A stretch of 64,000 nt of DNA from Pelecanus crispus (Eukaryota; Chordata; Aves; Pelecaniformes; Pelecanidae): contig NC_134656.1 of NCBI RefSeq assembly GCF_030463565.1, positions 997,001-1,061,000 of the forward strand. Reading direction: 5' to 3'. Shown here one piece after another: positions 1 to 11,475 of this stretch (within the stretch, counting starts at the first letter, position 1; every line of letters begins with the position of its first letter). Made by a program: the position numbers and the translations under genes. The notes under the pieces are model-generated. The model did no database searches, was not told the origin of the DNA, and worked only from the letters and a program-made list of their open reading frames with translations.

Positions 1-3000
1 GAGGCGGTTCTTTCAAGTTAAGTTTGATGTATACAAAAGGATGGTCTGGGAGGTTTGTCTAGTTACCATTTATGCGTTTTCTACCAATTTGTCTTGGCTC
101 CGAAGCTCTGTTCAAGAGAATTGTGTTATGAAGCTTTGTTAAACTCCTGTACCCAGTTTCTACAGGTAGAAAACTAGAATTGCAGTTTGCTCTTATTTTC
201 ATAATAAAAAACACCCTGGAAGCTGGCAGACTTTAGTACTGAATCTGGAGTTTTGAAGCTGCACACTTAGGGATGCTTGTTTTGAAAACTTTGGTTGGTA
301 ATTTAGAGATTTGAGAGGTTTATACCCTGAATTTTGGTTTAGCAGGTTGCACTGGAGCTATCGCTAGATGGACAGATATAACGTGCTGCTAACACAAATA
401 CTCTTGAGGCTCGCTAAGATCGGAATAGAAGCATATTGTCATACGGGAACAAAAAAGGGACCAGCTGAGGCAACCAGCAGTTGTTGGTTTAGATCATAAA
501 TCAAACAGCTTGATGTTATTCCCTGCCTCTAAAGTTTTTCTTTTCCTGAGCTTTCATCGGTATGTTGCAGTGCAGCTTTCTAAGCTTCTCAAGGTGTAGC
601 AGCCAAGGGAAAAAACTATTTGGAAGAAGTAAAATTTGCTGTTCAGTGTATTACTTAAAACTGATTCCTGAGAGCAAAATAACAAAAGATCAGTCTTATT
701 GCTCAGAATTCTGAAGCAACAAAGCTTTCCATCAGATCTGTAGGTAACGACAGGCTGGAGAGGATACAGGTGGTTGGACCTGGTGGAGAAAATCCAGCGG
801 GACTTGGGTGCCGTCCGTTCCGAGATACGTGCCACTCCCCGGCTTCCCCTGGGGAAACACGTGCCACGCTCCTAACGCAGCTGTGGCTGTACCCGAGGTT
901 CTAAACGCTGAAGACTACATGAAGAAAATGTGTGTAATAATGTCAATACCAGGCTTCAATTCCCTCCACCAAGCATTCCCCTGGTCTTTTTTTTCCCTTC
1001 TCCATACTTTGCACTGGAAACACGACAGTACCGTCCTTTTTTCCTGGAGGATCCTGGCAGTCTTTGTGGAGCACGGGCTGTGAAACAGGGGCTGCTGCTC
1101 TGCCTTTCCCCAGGGAGGGAGCTTTAGGGTTAGGGAGTTGCAGCTGTTGGGGTTCCAGGTGATTACAAGCTGCAAAAGTTCTCTAAAGATGACAGAAAGA
1201 GTTCTGACTTTGCTACAGATGCAGAAGAGGAAGAAAATACAACCTGCTTTTAAAGTTTGTTTGCACTACACAAATAAACACTGCACGGTTTTTATATTTA
1301 TATACATTTACAAAACGATATGGGTTCCTCTCTAGCTCAGCTTTGCTGCCGTGCCACCTTACCACCTTGCACTCACTAACATTTGATGGTGATAACAGAA
1401 ATAAATTAAGCAACGGACTTGTGTTTGACTTGGCTTTTGCCAAAAGCAATTATGTGCATGCAGCAGCACCAGGAGGAACTTGCTTCACTTGGGGTAACAA
1501 TGAATGAATTTATGCCAAAGTGGCCTTTTAACTTCATTATTCAGGGAAAAAAAGTGTGCGTGTAACTGTAATTTATTAGTGCCGTTGAGCACGTCAGTAT
1601 TAGGGCAGCAGTGTCTTCACAAGGAAGCACAGCCAGGAGAACCTTAGAGAAAGCATTTTATCTCTGCTTAGGGACAAAAAACAGTCAGGAGAGGAGCTCT
1701 TTACATGGTTGCTCACAAAATGAAGAGTTCCTGCAGAATACATTTCAATATATTTCTTGGAGTCAGTACATTTATTCTGGCGTGACGGAAAACAACTGTG
1801 ACCCCTGTTGCTTAAATTGGGTTCACTAGAACACGCAGGAGCTCTTGGGGTGTGACTCTTCCCTCATTCCCATGTTATGCCAATTCTCACACGTGTGAGA
1901 AAAATCAGGCCCCTTACCCTTTCCACAGAGCGCCGAATTAGCCACATTTCGGGGTATCTACTGAGGCATTAAAGCGTCTCTGAACTTCTGACCTTCCCAA
2001 TCTAGCAGCAAAAAGGAATGAAAAGAAGATATTTGATATTTATCTATAATGATCCTTCCACCTCATTTTCAAATGATAAATATTAGCATTTTTAAATGAT
2101 TGGTTATTCGAGTTTATTGCAGTCATTTTCCAGACAATCTTGTCTGTCTTATTCAAACGCAGCCTTGGATTTATTTTTCATGCCACACTGTTGGGCGTGA
2201 TTTCCACTGGTGGCTGGTGGAACATGAAGATTTTAAAAGAAGAAATCCATGAAATGCCAAACGTGCTCTCTGCTCCGGAGATGTTGCTGCTACCTTGGCA
2301 GACGCAGTCCCGGGCCGAGTAACCAGGTTTAAATGATACAGAAACATTTTCAAAGGTTGCTTCAATGAGTGCTGTCGGAAGGTCATGCAGTCGGTGAATG
2401 GCAGGAGCTGCTTTTGGATGGGAAATGGCGCGAGCGCTTTCCTTGCTCCTACGGCTTTGCGACGCTGACTTGTAAGTGTTTGAGAGGGACAGAGCCTTGT
2501 CCCGCACCGCCACACGCTCCGTCCGTCCAGTAATTTCCCTGTAAACCTAGAGCGTGTGACGGTGCGTGGATGTGAAGTGGTTTTCAAAACAGGATTTCAA
2601 GCAATGTTTTAACCAGGGTGATCCTGGAAGGGGGGACGCAGGGGTTCGAACCCCACGGGTGTACAGGGAGTTGGCTTCCTCTGATGCTGGTGAGGATCGA
2701 GCCTCCCCTGCGGGATTTGGGAGCTCACGGAGCCTCGTGACCAGAGGCTGGTTTGCAGCGTTCAGCCCTCCTCCTTCCACTCTGCCTTCTCCCTGGTCCA
2801 CACGTTACTCTGCTCACTTCAGTGTCTCAGAAGGCTCCGGTATTACCAGAACAGCTAAGATGCATCGTCCCTTGGCAGCTCGCTTGCTTCCTTCTGCTTC
2901 GGCTCCATCTCCGTGCTAATCCTGGGGGTGCAGAATTGGCACGGGGGAGGCAGCAGAGGCAGGGAGGGGAGCGAGCGGCTGCAGAAGAGGGCACGCTAGA

Positions 3001-5124
3001 TTTTCATTTTAAGTCTTTAAGTTCAGTAGTGAGAACTGCAGACAGATACCTCATTTCACACAATCCAGAGACCAGAACCAAATCTGGCAGAGCGGGCAGC
3101 TGCTGCGCAAGATCCGGGACCCGGCTTTCTCTGTTCCAGTGCTTAGTGAAGGGATCCCAAAGAAAGGCTGTGTGTTCATAGATGTGCGGAGAAGGCAGAA
3201 GCACGCAGTTGGTATTTGGAAGGAAGTGGGATGATGTGTTTGCATCACATGAGGGTGATAAGGTACTTCCCAGTCCATTAAAGAGGGTGTTAAACATCTT
3301 CAGGAATAAATGCCTCTAAATCAACTTGATGAGATAACTCGCATTCGAGAGGCCTTTCCTTGGCTCGGGAACATCTTTGTTCCCTGATGTTAATTTTTAA
3401 GACGTTTCGGAGCACTGGAGAAGTTCCCTAAGTGCACCCTCACACACACAGAAGAAAAGGGAATGTTGGCCGTGCCCCCAGCGAGGCACCGTGACCGTGG
3501 CCGTTTGCAACACAGATTTAATCTCTGTGATGAAGGCTTGCTCGTGGCTCCGCATCACAAAGCCCTCTAGCGGGGATGCAGCTTCTGCCGGCAAGGGTGG
3601 GCTTCGCCTGATAAATTTAACTTCTGCCCTAAATGACAGACTTTGTCCCGGCTAAAGCCAGGGAGGCAGGTCCGGCTGTCCTGACAGCGTTATTTACTAG
3701 CAAAGATAGTTTAGCAAAACTTTTGTCCTTGGCCATAATGGCTCATGGGATGCGGGAGGTCAGATGATCAAACCATTTAGCCTGGTTTCAGACCTGTGTG
3801 AATGGCTTGCTTTCAGTGAAGGTCAGCTCATTTTTGCTGTTGGAATTAAGTCTGACGTTCCCAGCTAGTAAAAACTTATGAGCTTTTATTTCCTGTTGCG
3901 TAGACATTACAGTGTTTTTTCCCAGCGTAGCTGCATTACAGGTGAGCTTCGTGCTTGTTCAGTGCAACGCTCAATGCAAGCAAACAATTTGAGACCCCGA
4001 CTTGGGCTGGCTGGGATAAATCCTGCTGCTGCAGCTTTCATCTTCAAATGAGACGTGGTGCCAAGGCCCTGACTCTCTGCAGTTTTGGGGAAAATCACTT
4101 CTGTAAGAAAGGAGGTGTTAAATCAAGTGGCATTGCCTGATTCCAGTGATGCTAGGCACAATTCGTCCTCCTCGACTGCTCAGGTGCATTTAGTTGCTGC
4201 GCGCGACTGGTCTGGTCCGTTTTCCTCGCTGGTAGCTGTGCAGTGGTGGACAGAAGCCGGTCCCTTTCCCACTCTCTGTTCGCTTCCCTGTGATGTTGTG
4301 CAGCTTAACTAAGCTCCTGGAGAAGTGACCGGGGGATGTTTAGAAGTTTATCTCACCTCGTCGGAGCTGTGGTGGTCATGCTAGCAAGGGCTGGGTCGCA
4401 TCAGGCAGGAGCAGGGCACGGCGGGCCAGCTGTGAGCTGGGCAGTAGGAGCCTGCGGCGGGAGCGCCCGGGAGGAAGGACGGGCCGGTGGCACTCGGCTG
4501 GGGAGCCTGGAGTCCCCCGGGCTGGTGACAGCGACTCCACGGAGCTCGGCACTGCACGGACGTGGCCGTCGGGTCCCGCGCGGGCTGGCCCACACAAAGC
4601 CCGTGTGGGTTCCCCGCTCTCTCCGCAGCAAGGCTCTTCCGTGCCGGGGCTGATCCGCCCGCGGGTGGTTGGAACCGATTGCCCTCCACCGCGCGCACCT
4701 GCACCCCGGTGCACGTTATCGGCGCGGTCCAAGCAGCCTGCTAAGGCCGAGCGGCTTGAGCCTGTTTCCGGGATCACTGAATGAGTCGGGCCAGAAACCA
4801 CGTTATCTTTCTTTGATTCCTCATTTCTTCCAAGTGCCTCCCGTATTTGGTGAGGAGAGGTGCTGCCCATTCCCCAGGCGGTAACCAGCACCAAAGGCAG
4901 CTGTTCCCAGTAGAATTGGAAACAAGCTTTTGGTTCAGGTCCTGCAAAGTGGGGCTACGAAACATTCCCAGGGGAAAAAGTAGAGACCTGTACCTCACGG
5001 TGATGAAAGCATTTAACATCCATGGAATAGTCTCATGAATCCGGTTAAATTTATCTTGTACATGTGGAAAGCGTCACACGGTGAGGCTTTCTGCATCGTC
5101 TCCCAAGCTCGGGTGCTGCCGTGC

Positions 5125-5212
5125 TGTATGTTGACTTTGATCAAGTCACACAAATGGCTGTTTCTTAATTGCCTTCTCCCTTTAAAAAGGGGATAATACC
5201 TTAGAGAGACTT
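5125..5212 (+). mobile_element. Possible short MIR-like fragment
   Basis: TGACTTTGATCAAGTCACAC, CTTAATTGCCTTCTCC and AAAAGGGGATAATACC fall in the order of the MIR central region (the segments usually written as gaccttgggcaagtcac ... cctcatctgtaaaatgg ... ataatacc). It is short and diverged. Confidence 0.35.
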
Positions 5213-6194
5213 CTGAGGTCTCACTCACTAATAAAGCTCTTCAAGAGCTTGGATGGCAACTACTTTGAGAGCGCGAACTATTATTAATGATTTCCGTTAT
5301 TATAGAAGATGAAGCTGTGTGGTTCAGCTTTTTAACCTTGAATCGTGTGCTTGCTTTTGTTTCCGCTGCTGTTAAACCTGCGCAAGGCAGGCTTGCACCT
5401 TGCCTGGTTGCGCAGACTCCTAAGACCCGCACCGCGAGCAAAAGGAGCGTGTGTATCACTGAGGAGTCGCTTTTACTTACAAAGGTGGATTCTGAAAAAC
5501 GCGGTATGGCTTGAGGGTGGCTAAAAATGGGTTTTGTGGTGGTTCTGTTTATGTTGACTCGATTCTGATTTGGGTGGCCAAGAGATAAGCTGTGGGGGTC
5601 ATCCTCAACATGTAACGCAATGCAGAACTTCCTGCTGATGCTGTGGGTTCAGGCTTTGGCAAGAAATGTTAGGGGATATTTGACCGCGATCGACCCGTGC
5701 CTTCAAACACCCATTCCCTGTACTCCGGCAGAAGGCAAATTCCATCCACAGAAACAACTCCTTTCCTGCTCCTTTACTTGGCAGTGACTGGTGTACCCTG
5801 TGAAGTACAGAGCTGTATTTCCTTTCCATCTCTTGGTCTTGGCTCCTGGGAAAAAAAAAAACCTTTTATTCACGCATGTGCCAGATGCTAACAACTGCTA
5901 CTTTTACAGAAGGAGCGACCGAGATGAAGCGGGAATACAGCTCTCAGCCCACAACAAATCTGGTCTATGATAAAGTTTCCCAAATCTTTACTCTCCTTTT
6001 TTTCCTGACTCTGCTCTGGCTGCCAGATAGGTTAAAAGGCGTTGTCGATAAAAGCTGCGTATCCCCCTCGTGCCACGCGACTGGGGCCCTCCTTCGGCGG
6101 CTCTTCTGCAGCGCCGTCCCTCCTGCCCCCCTTTCCTTCCTGGCCTCGCCCCTGAGAGATTCGCGCTTTAATGCTTATTACCCAGGAGGGTTCG

Positions 6195-6365
6195 ATGGTC
6201 ACAGAGGACCCAATGCAGTAGGTCCCATTTGTTATTTAACCTACTTTTCAGAGGCACAAGAACGTCAAGTGACTCGCACAAGGTCGCGCATGAGTCAGTG
6301 ACTCCTCTGGCATGATGGCCAGATCCTGCCGTCCCCTGCGCTCACCACTAGATCGCTGTGCCCAC
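6195..6365 (-). mobile_element. MIR-like SINE fragment (ancient)
   Basis: The + strand reads as the reverse of the MIR consensus: TTTCAGAGGCACAAGAACGT, then CAAGTGACTCGCACAAGGTC, then CACCACTAGATC, which match the tract around the conserved CORE segment and the first part of the element. Diverged but collinear, as expected for a copy predating amniote radiation. Recognised by eye only. Confidence 0.55.
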
Positions 6366-7010
6366 GCTCATCAACAGCACAGCCGTGCAATTAAGCTCCT
6401 GCAAAGTGCCTTAAATGTAGTTTATTCCTGGGTTTGACAGCAGCCCTGGTGTTCTTGCAGAGCCTTGCCTTCAGAAATTACGAGAGATGAGGTCAGGGCA
6501 TCGCTAGCGGTGCCCTTGGAAGCGTCCCTGCCTGGTACGCAGGCAGGCTGCGGCGCCGGGGCATGGCTTTCCTCCGGACCTGCGGCTCAGGCTCTGGAGG
6601 CATCCGAGGGATCCCTGTCCGGGCAAGCGCAGCCAGGGAGCCCCAGGTTTTCTGCACAGGCAGATCTGTGTCCATGTGACAGGGTTTGCAGGGACCAGAA
6701 GCAATGAACACGCTGCGAGGAGAGAGGGAAGGAAGTGACTTATAAATAATGTATTTGATGTATATTATATATACAATATAATAACAGTAGTACTGGTTTA
6801 TTATGGTGGGGTTTTTTAACATGTAATCCCGTAAGGCACTTACCCCCGTTCCTGACAACTTGATAAATTATTATTACCAATTCTGTATCTAATTGCCAGT
6901 TATTTCCCCCTAGATAATTTGAATCCAAAAAATACCCGCCAGAAAGGAGCTTGGCATGCCGCTTCCCAAAGCTTCCCCGGCTGTTTCTGGAGGCGGCCCC
7001 TCTTCCGCCG

Positions 7011-7125
7011 GTGACCCCCACTTCTGCCAGCCTCGTGACCCCGAGCGCTGGCACAAACAATTGCATTTCTGTCGGACTCGTGACCCCACTTGTAACGGCG
7101 GTGACCCCCCTTGGGGTCAGGACCC
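7011..7125. promoter_or_regulatory. Cluster of GTGACCCC nuclear-receptor-like half-sites
   Basis: GTGACCCC occurs at 7011, 7035, 7080 and 7101, with an inverted GGGGTCA at about 7114-7120. TGACC/GGTCA is the nuclear receptor half-site core. The spacing is irregular, so it could also be a decayed local repeat. Confidence 0.3.
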
Positions 7126-7236
7126 CTCCCCTGCACGGGGAAAAGCTCCTGCCCGGCAGCTCCTGCCGAATTGCTGTTCCTCCCTCGCTCCCTGTGTGGA
7201 CGCGGCTGTTCGGTGCTAAGTTTGCCGATGTGAAAT

Positions 7237-7271
7237 TTAGGTTAATCCATTGCCAAAGTGGATTAACCTAA
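7237..7271. repeat. Perfect 13-bp inverted repeat, 9-bp spacer
   Basis: TTAGGTTAATCCA at 7237-7249 is followed by the spacer TTGCCAAAG and the exact reverse complement TGGATTAACCTAA at 7259-7271. Each arm holds a TAATCC core, as bound by OTX/PITX-class homeodomains, and a GGTTAAT core resembling an HNF1 half-site. It lies just left of the CpG island. Confidence 0.85.
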
Positions 7272-7599
7272 CCCACACAAAGGCACTTAGTATAAAATAA
7301 GAGTGTCCACATGGCGAGGCAGCGGAGAATAGCGACTGCGCTCCAAACCCGCACCCTGGCTGGTTCGTGTCCCCTGCGAGCTCTCCAAAGAGAGGGGCCG
7401 GCACCTCGCTCCCATGGGACGTGCTCTCCCAAAATGCTCTTAAGCCGGTCGAGCTCGAAGCCAAAGAGAGCGCGAGGAGTAAACAAAGCCCAGCAATGGG
7501 AAGGGGTTAAAAGCCCGCTCCGCTGAGGTCCACGGCAAGTCTCCTGTTCACCTTAAATGGTCAGGATTTTATTTTAGCTCCAGGGAGGAGCAGCAGCCA

Positions 7600-10350
7600 T
7601 TGAGCTGGAAGCGAGCGCAGAGCAGGCCCCCGCGGCCGGGGGCTCGCAGCCCGCTGCCCTCCCGACCGGCCGCTTCCTGCGGGAGCGTGGGAGGCCCGCG
7701 GTGCTCCGCTCTCGCCCTTCGGCCTCCGGCTCCCAGGCTCAGCCTGGAGGAGGTGGAAACGCAATACCCAGCGATGCCCATTTTCACCTCCGGCCTCGGA
7801 TCTTCCCGAGCCGCCCCTCCTCCCTTGCGCGCTTTTCCCTGGCAGCGAAGTGGTTAACGCCGGAGCAGAAAACATCATAATTGGACATCCGCACTAACAA
7901 GCCATAAACACGAATGTGGCGGTTCCCATCCTCGGCTCTGGCACCGGCCTACCGCAGGCTCCGCCGCTGAATCCGTCACACTGGGTTTATTTCGTAAAAA
8001 TTTCCTTCGTGACCATTAAAGAGCGCGGGACGTGAGGTGGGCTGGGCAGAGGGATGCCCAGACGCTGGCGCCCATCGCCGCGATCCCCAAGCGGGCGTGA
8101 GGTCACCGACCCGCTGCCCTCGGCGCCCTGCCGGGGCGCGGGTACCGGCCCGGGCGATGCCGGGACGCCACGACGCGCCCGCAGCCGGGTCGCGGCGTCC
8201 CCGTCCCTCCCGGGGACCTGGCGGCACGGTGCCCTTGCGCAGGGCTGCGCTGGGGGCACGGCCGAGCGCGGCGGGCAGCCTGGCCGTCGAGGAGCCGCCG
8301 ATTCATCGACGGCCGAGACCCGGGGTGCAGACTGGGGCTGCGGCGCCCAGCGATGCTGCTGCCGGCGGAGCGGGGTCCCCTTCTGCTCCCAGGGTGCGGG
8401 AGGGAGAATCTTCTGAAACAAAAGGATTCAGTAAGAGGCGGCGGCGCAGGGCCTGGGCACCGCTGCACCCGGCGAGCGCCGGGGAAGGGGGCTGCGGGGC
8501 GGCCCGGCTGCCGGGGTCCCGTAGCTCGCAGCCCGCTTTGGCACGGCCAAAGCCCGGCGCTTGCCCCGCAGCTCCCGGCGCCGGGCTGAGGCGGGAGAAC
8601 CCGGGAGGGCTGCGGGTCACCGGGGCCGGGCCGAGCCGGGTTGCAGCTCCTGGGGCCGTGGCGTGCGGAGGATGCTCGGGGTGGGTTGCATCACCCCCCC
8701 GGCCGTGCCGAGCCGTGCCGTACCGAGCCGAGCCGTGCCGTACCGAGCCGTGCCGAGCCGTGCCGAGCCGAGCCGTGCATTCTCGCGGCTCTCCAGCAGG
8801 CGCCCGGCCCTGGACATTGTCTCTCCCTCCCTCCCGGAGGAAGGGCCCTCCTCCCGGCCCTCCACAATGTGCTCTTCCAGGCGCGGCTCCCCTCGCCCCC
8901 CGCCGCGCCCGGCCCGGTGCGCCCGCCCCCCGCGGCCCCGCTCCCCTTCCCCGCCCCCTCCGCCGGGCCCCGCTCGCCCCCCTCCGCCTCCCCGGCCCCC
9001 CCCCCCCCCCTCGGGAGCCGGGAGTGACGCGCTCGGCAGCGCCGGCCCCTCTCCCCGGGCAGCAGCTGGTTGTCAGCCTCTCCGGAGCGCCGCCAGCCCG
9101 GGCCCCCTCCCCGCGGCCCCTCCGCCCCAGCTCCCCGCCGGGCTCCGGGCCCCCGGCCCCGCTCCAGGTGAGGCGCCCGCCCCGCGGGGCTCCGGTCGCG
9201 GGTGGGTGGGGATGGGGATGGGGGGGGGGCGATGCGCGGCGGCTCCACGCGGTCGCGGCGCTGCCCGGGGGAGCGGGGGGGGGCGCGGGGCGGGGCGGGG
9301 AAGGGGGGGGCGGCCGCGGGGCCCGGCCCCAACTCCGGGGGGAGCGGCCCCGCCGCCCCGGGAAGTTGGGGGGGGGGGGGCGGTGGTTGGCGCGTCCTTC
9401 CCCGCTCCCGGCGCGGCTCCCCCTTCCCCGGAAGAGCACAAAAGCGCAGAAGAAAGTGGGAGGAGGCGGCGGCGGGAGCGCTCCGGCCCCATCCATCCCC
9501 GGGCACCGGCCCCGCGCCGCCGCCATCGCCGCCCGGCCCCGGCCGCGGCCCCGGGCGGGGGCTGCGCTGGAAATAGCCGCCTCCCCGGAGGTAAAGCCCT
9601 ACTTACGTGTCAATCCCCGCCGCACGCTGAGCCCCGTGCGCCGGCCCCGGCTCCGCGCACACGCGTGGGCAGCGCTCCATGGCGGGTGTATTTATTTACC
9701 TGGGGGGGGCGGGCCGGGGGCGCTCGCCCCGCTGCCGGCACCTCGCTGCCCCGGGGGGGGACACGCGTGGGAACCCGCGTCCCACCGGGGAATCGCCGGG
9801 TCCCCCGGGGGCGGGGGGACCCCCGAGCTGCTCGCCCCGCAGCGCTGCTCCGCTCCCCCCCCCCCCCAAAGCCGGGTCCCCCCCCGCCCCCCCCCCCCCC
9901 CCGCTGCTCCTGGAAGAGCACAGTGCCCCTTCCCACCGCGCCGCTTCTGGGCGTCAAGACCCCATCCCCGCCTCGCGTGGAAAAGCAAACGCCCGCCCGG
10001 CTGGGAGCGAGCTCAGGTGCGGGGGAGGCGGCTGCGGGGCCCCGGGGCGGGGGGGGCACGGGGGGACACACACGGGACGGGGCACACGGGGCCGGGTCGC
10101 CCGGGTCCCCCCCCCCACCCCCGGGCCGGCGTTCAGCACCTCCCCGCTGAACAGCAGGAGCCTGGGGGCAGCGGCCGCGGGAAGGGGCTGCAGACCCCCC
10201 CCAGCCACGCAGCATCCCCGCTTTGGGGGAGCTCCGGGGGGGGGTCCCAGGAGCAGGGCGAGAAGGGGGAGCGGGGAGGAGGTGATGATCCCCCCCCCCC
10301 CCACCTCATCCTTTTGCCGTTCGCCTTTTAAATTAACTCTTTTGCCCGTT
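7600..10350 (+). promoter_or_regulatory. Large CpG island, candidate internal NOL4L promoter
   Basis: About 2.7 kb of very GC-rich sequence with dense CpG, long G and C homopolymers (for example around 8998-9010, 9220-9320, 9368-9381 and 9886-9901), GC boxes and no TATA box. It lies 5-7 kb before the exon that holds the short-isoform ATG. Donor-like sites such as CTCCAG/GTGAGG at 9168/9169 and CCGGAG/GTAAAG at 9591/9592 could end a non-coding first exon. Long ORFs on both strands (up to 764 codons) are low-complexity Pro/Arg/Gly/Ala and follow from the lack of AT-rich stop codons. Promoter use is an inference; the island itself is plain. Confidence 0.6.
8702..8780 (+). repeat. GC-rich pentamer tandem repeat (GCCGT/GCCGA)
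   Basis: About fifteen head-to-tail copies of a 5-bp unit alternating between GCCGT and GCCGA with a few ACCGA units, inside the CpG island. The repeat explains the RAVPSRAEP-like patterns in the frames across it. Confidence 0.9.
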
Positions 10351-11304
10351 TTGGGGAACTAGCGCGCACTGGGTTTTGCCGCGTCCCGTAGGAATCAGCA
10401 GAAATTGCAGAAAATAAGGACGTAAGTGACCTGACAAAGAGCGCTGGGGATGTTCTGTTTGGTGTGTGAATTGCACACGCGAGTAGGCAGCACAGTCACA
10501 GCTCGCTGCCACCGCAGCCAGTGTACACCCTTGTGCTTGGCGGCTTCTCGGGCGCTCTGGAGCAATGACCAGCGCCGTGGTTGTGGCTGCAGTATCAATC
10601 TTTGACCTGGAGTGTTTTAGCTTCCATTAGTAAGCCTTTCTCCGCGCTGAACTGGTTAAGTTAGGGTCAAATCTGGTTCAATACCTTCTTGGCATGCTCA
10701 GAGGGCCGGGTTTAAACAGTTGCTGAGAAGGAGATGAGGCTGCCTTCCCGGGAGCTCGTCCCCGAGCGCCGTGCTGCTGCCTCGGCCGGCGGTGCTCTGC
10801 CCCGGCCAGGGCCGGCGGGTCCGGGGGCTGCCTGTGCCGGGCAGGTTGCGGCTGGCACGGCGGTGGGGCAGCTCCGGGGGCTGGCGGTCACGCGTTGCCT
10901 TTTGTTGACTCTAAAAACACGGCTGCTTCTGGTGGGAAGCTGAGCGTGGCTGCGTGCTGGGGAGGTTGCATGGCGCACGGCCTCGGTTCCTGCTCCACGG
11001 AAGGAAATCCCATCGGGATAGTAGGCTGTGGCGTGAAAGGACACGGTTTAAAATAAAAGGACTCAAAGAGAGAAAATAAACCATCCTGAGACTCAGAGCC
11101 TGGAACATTAAGCGTGAGGCGCAGCGTGTGAATGACTGGAGGGAGGCTTGCAAGGCAGTCCCCGAGAAACTGAGCCTGGCTGTAAAATAAGCAGGTTACC
11201 GATAGCCTTGCATATATTTACGAGATACGGTTAGAAGAGTAGCTTCCCCTCCCTGCCCTGCTCAGCCCGCGCTACGGGAGGTTGTTCTCCAGGAAGGAGA
11301 GCCG

Positions 11305-11475
11305 CCGGAGAAGAAACGTTGGTCTAGCAGTTAAAGCCTCGCAGTCCGGAGGTCTTGGTTGTGTTCCTGGAGCTGCCAGCGACTCGCTGTGTTCTTGGAC
11401 CAGCCCGGGCGGCTGTCAGTACCCAGGGTTTCCAGCTCTATAATAGGAAGAATACTTTTCTAACTCGGAGGGAAG
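11305..11475 (+). mobile_element. MIR-like SINE fragment (ancient)
   Basis: It follows the sense order of the MIR consensus: GGTCTAGCAGTTAAAGC, AGTCCGGAGGTCTTGGTTGT, CCTGGAGCTGCCAGCGACTC, GCTGTGTTCTTGGACCAG, then TATAATAGGAAGAATAC. The order and spacing of these blocks support the call. Recognised by eye only. Confidence 0.55.

Noticed and set aside
2641-2654. 14-bp palindrome GGGGTTCGAACCCC, resembling a tRNA T-arm (GGTTCGAACC)
   Set aside because: No matching acceptor stem, A box or anticodon arm could be folded around it, so it is not called a tRNA. It may be a chance palindrome.
8037-10331. A 764-codon + strand ORF, with 400-530-codon ORFs in other frames and on the - strand
   Set aside because: It lies in an extremely GC-rich CpG island where stop codons are rare. 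The product is low-complexity Pro/Arg/Gly/Ala, overlapping ORFs exist in several frames, and it crosses a pentamer repeat. There is no recognisable domain.
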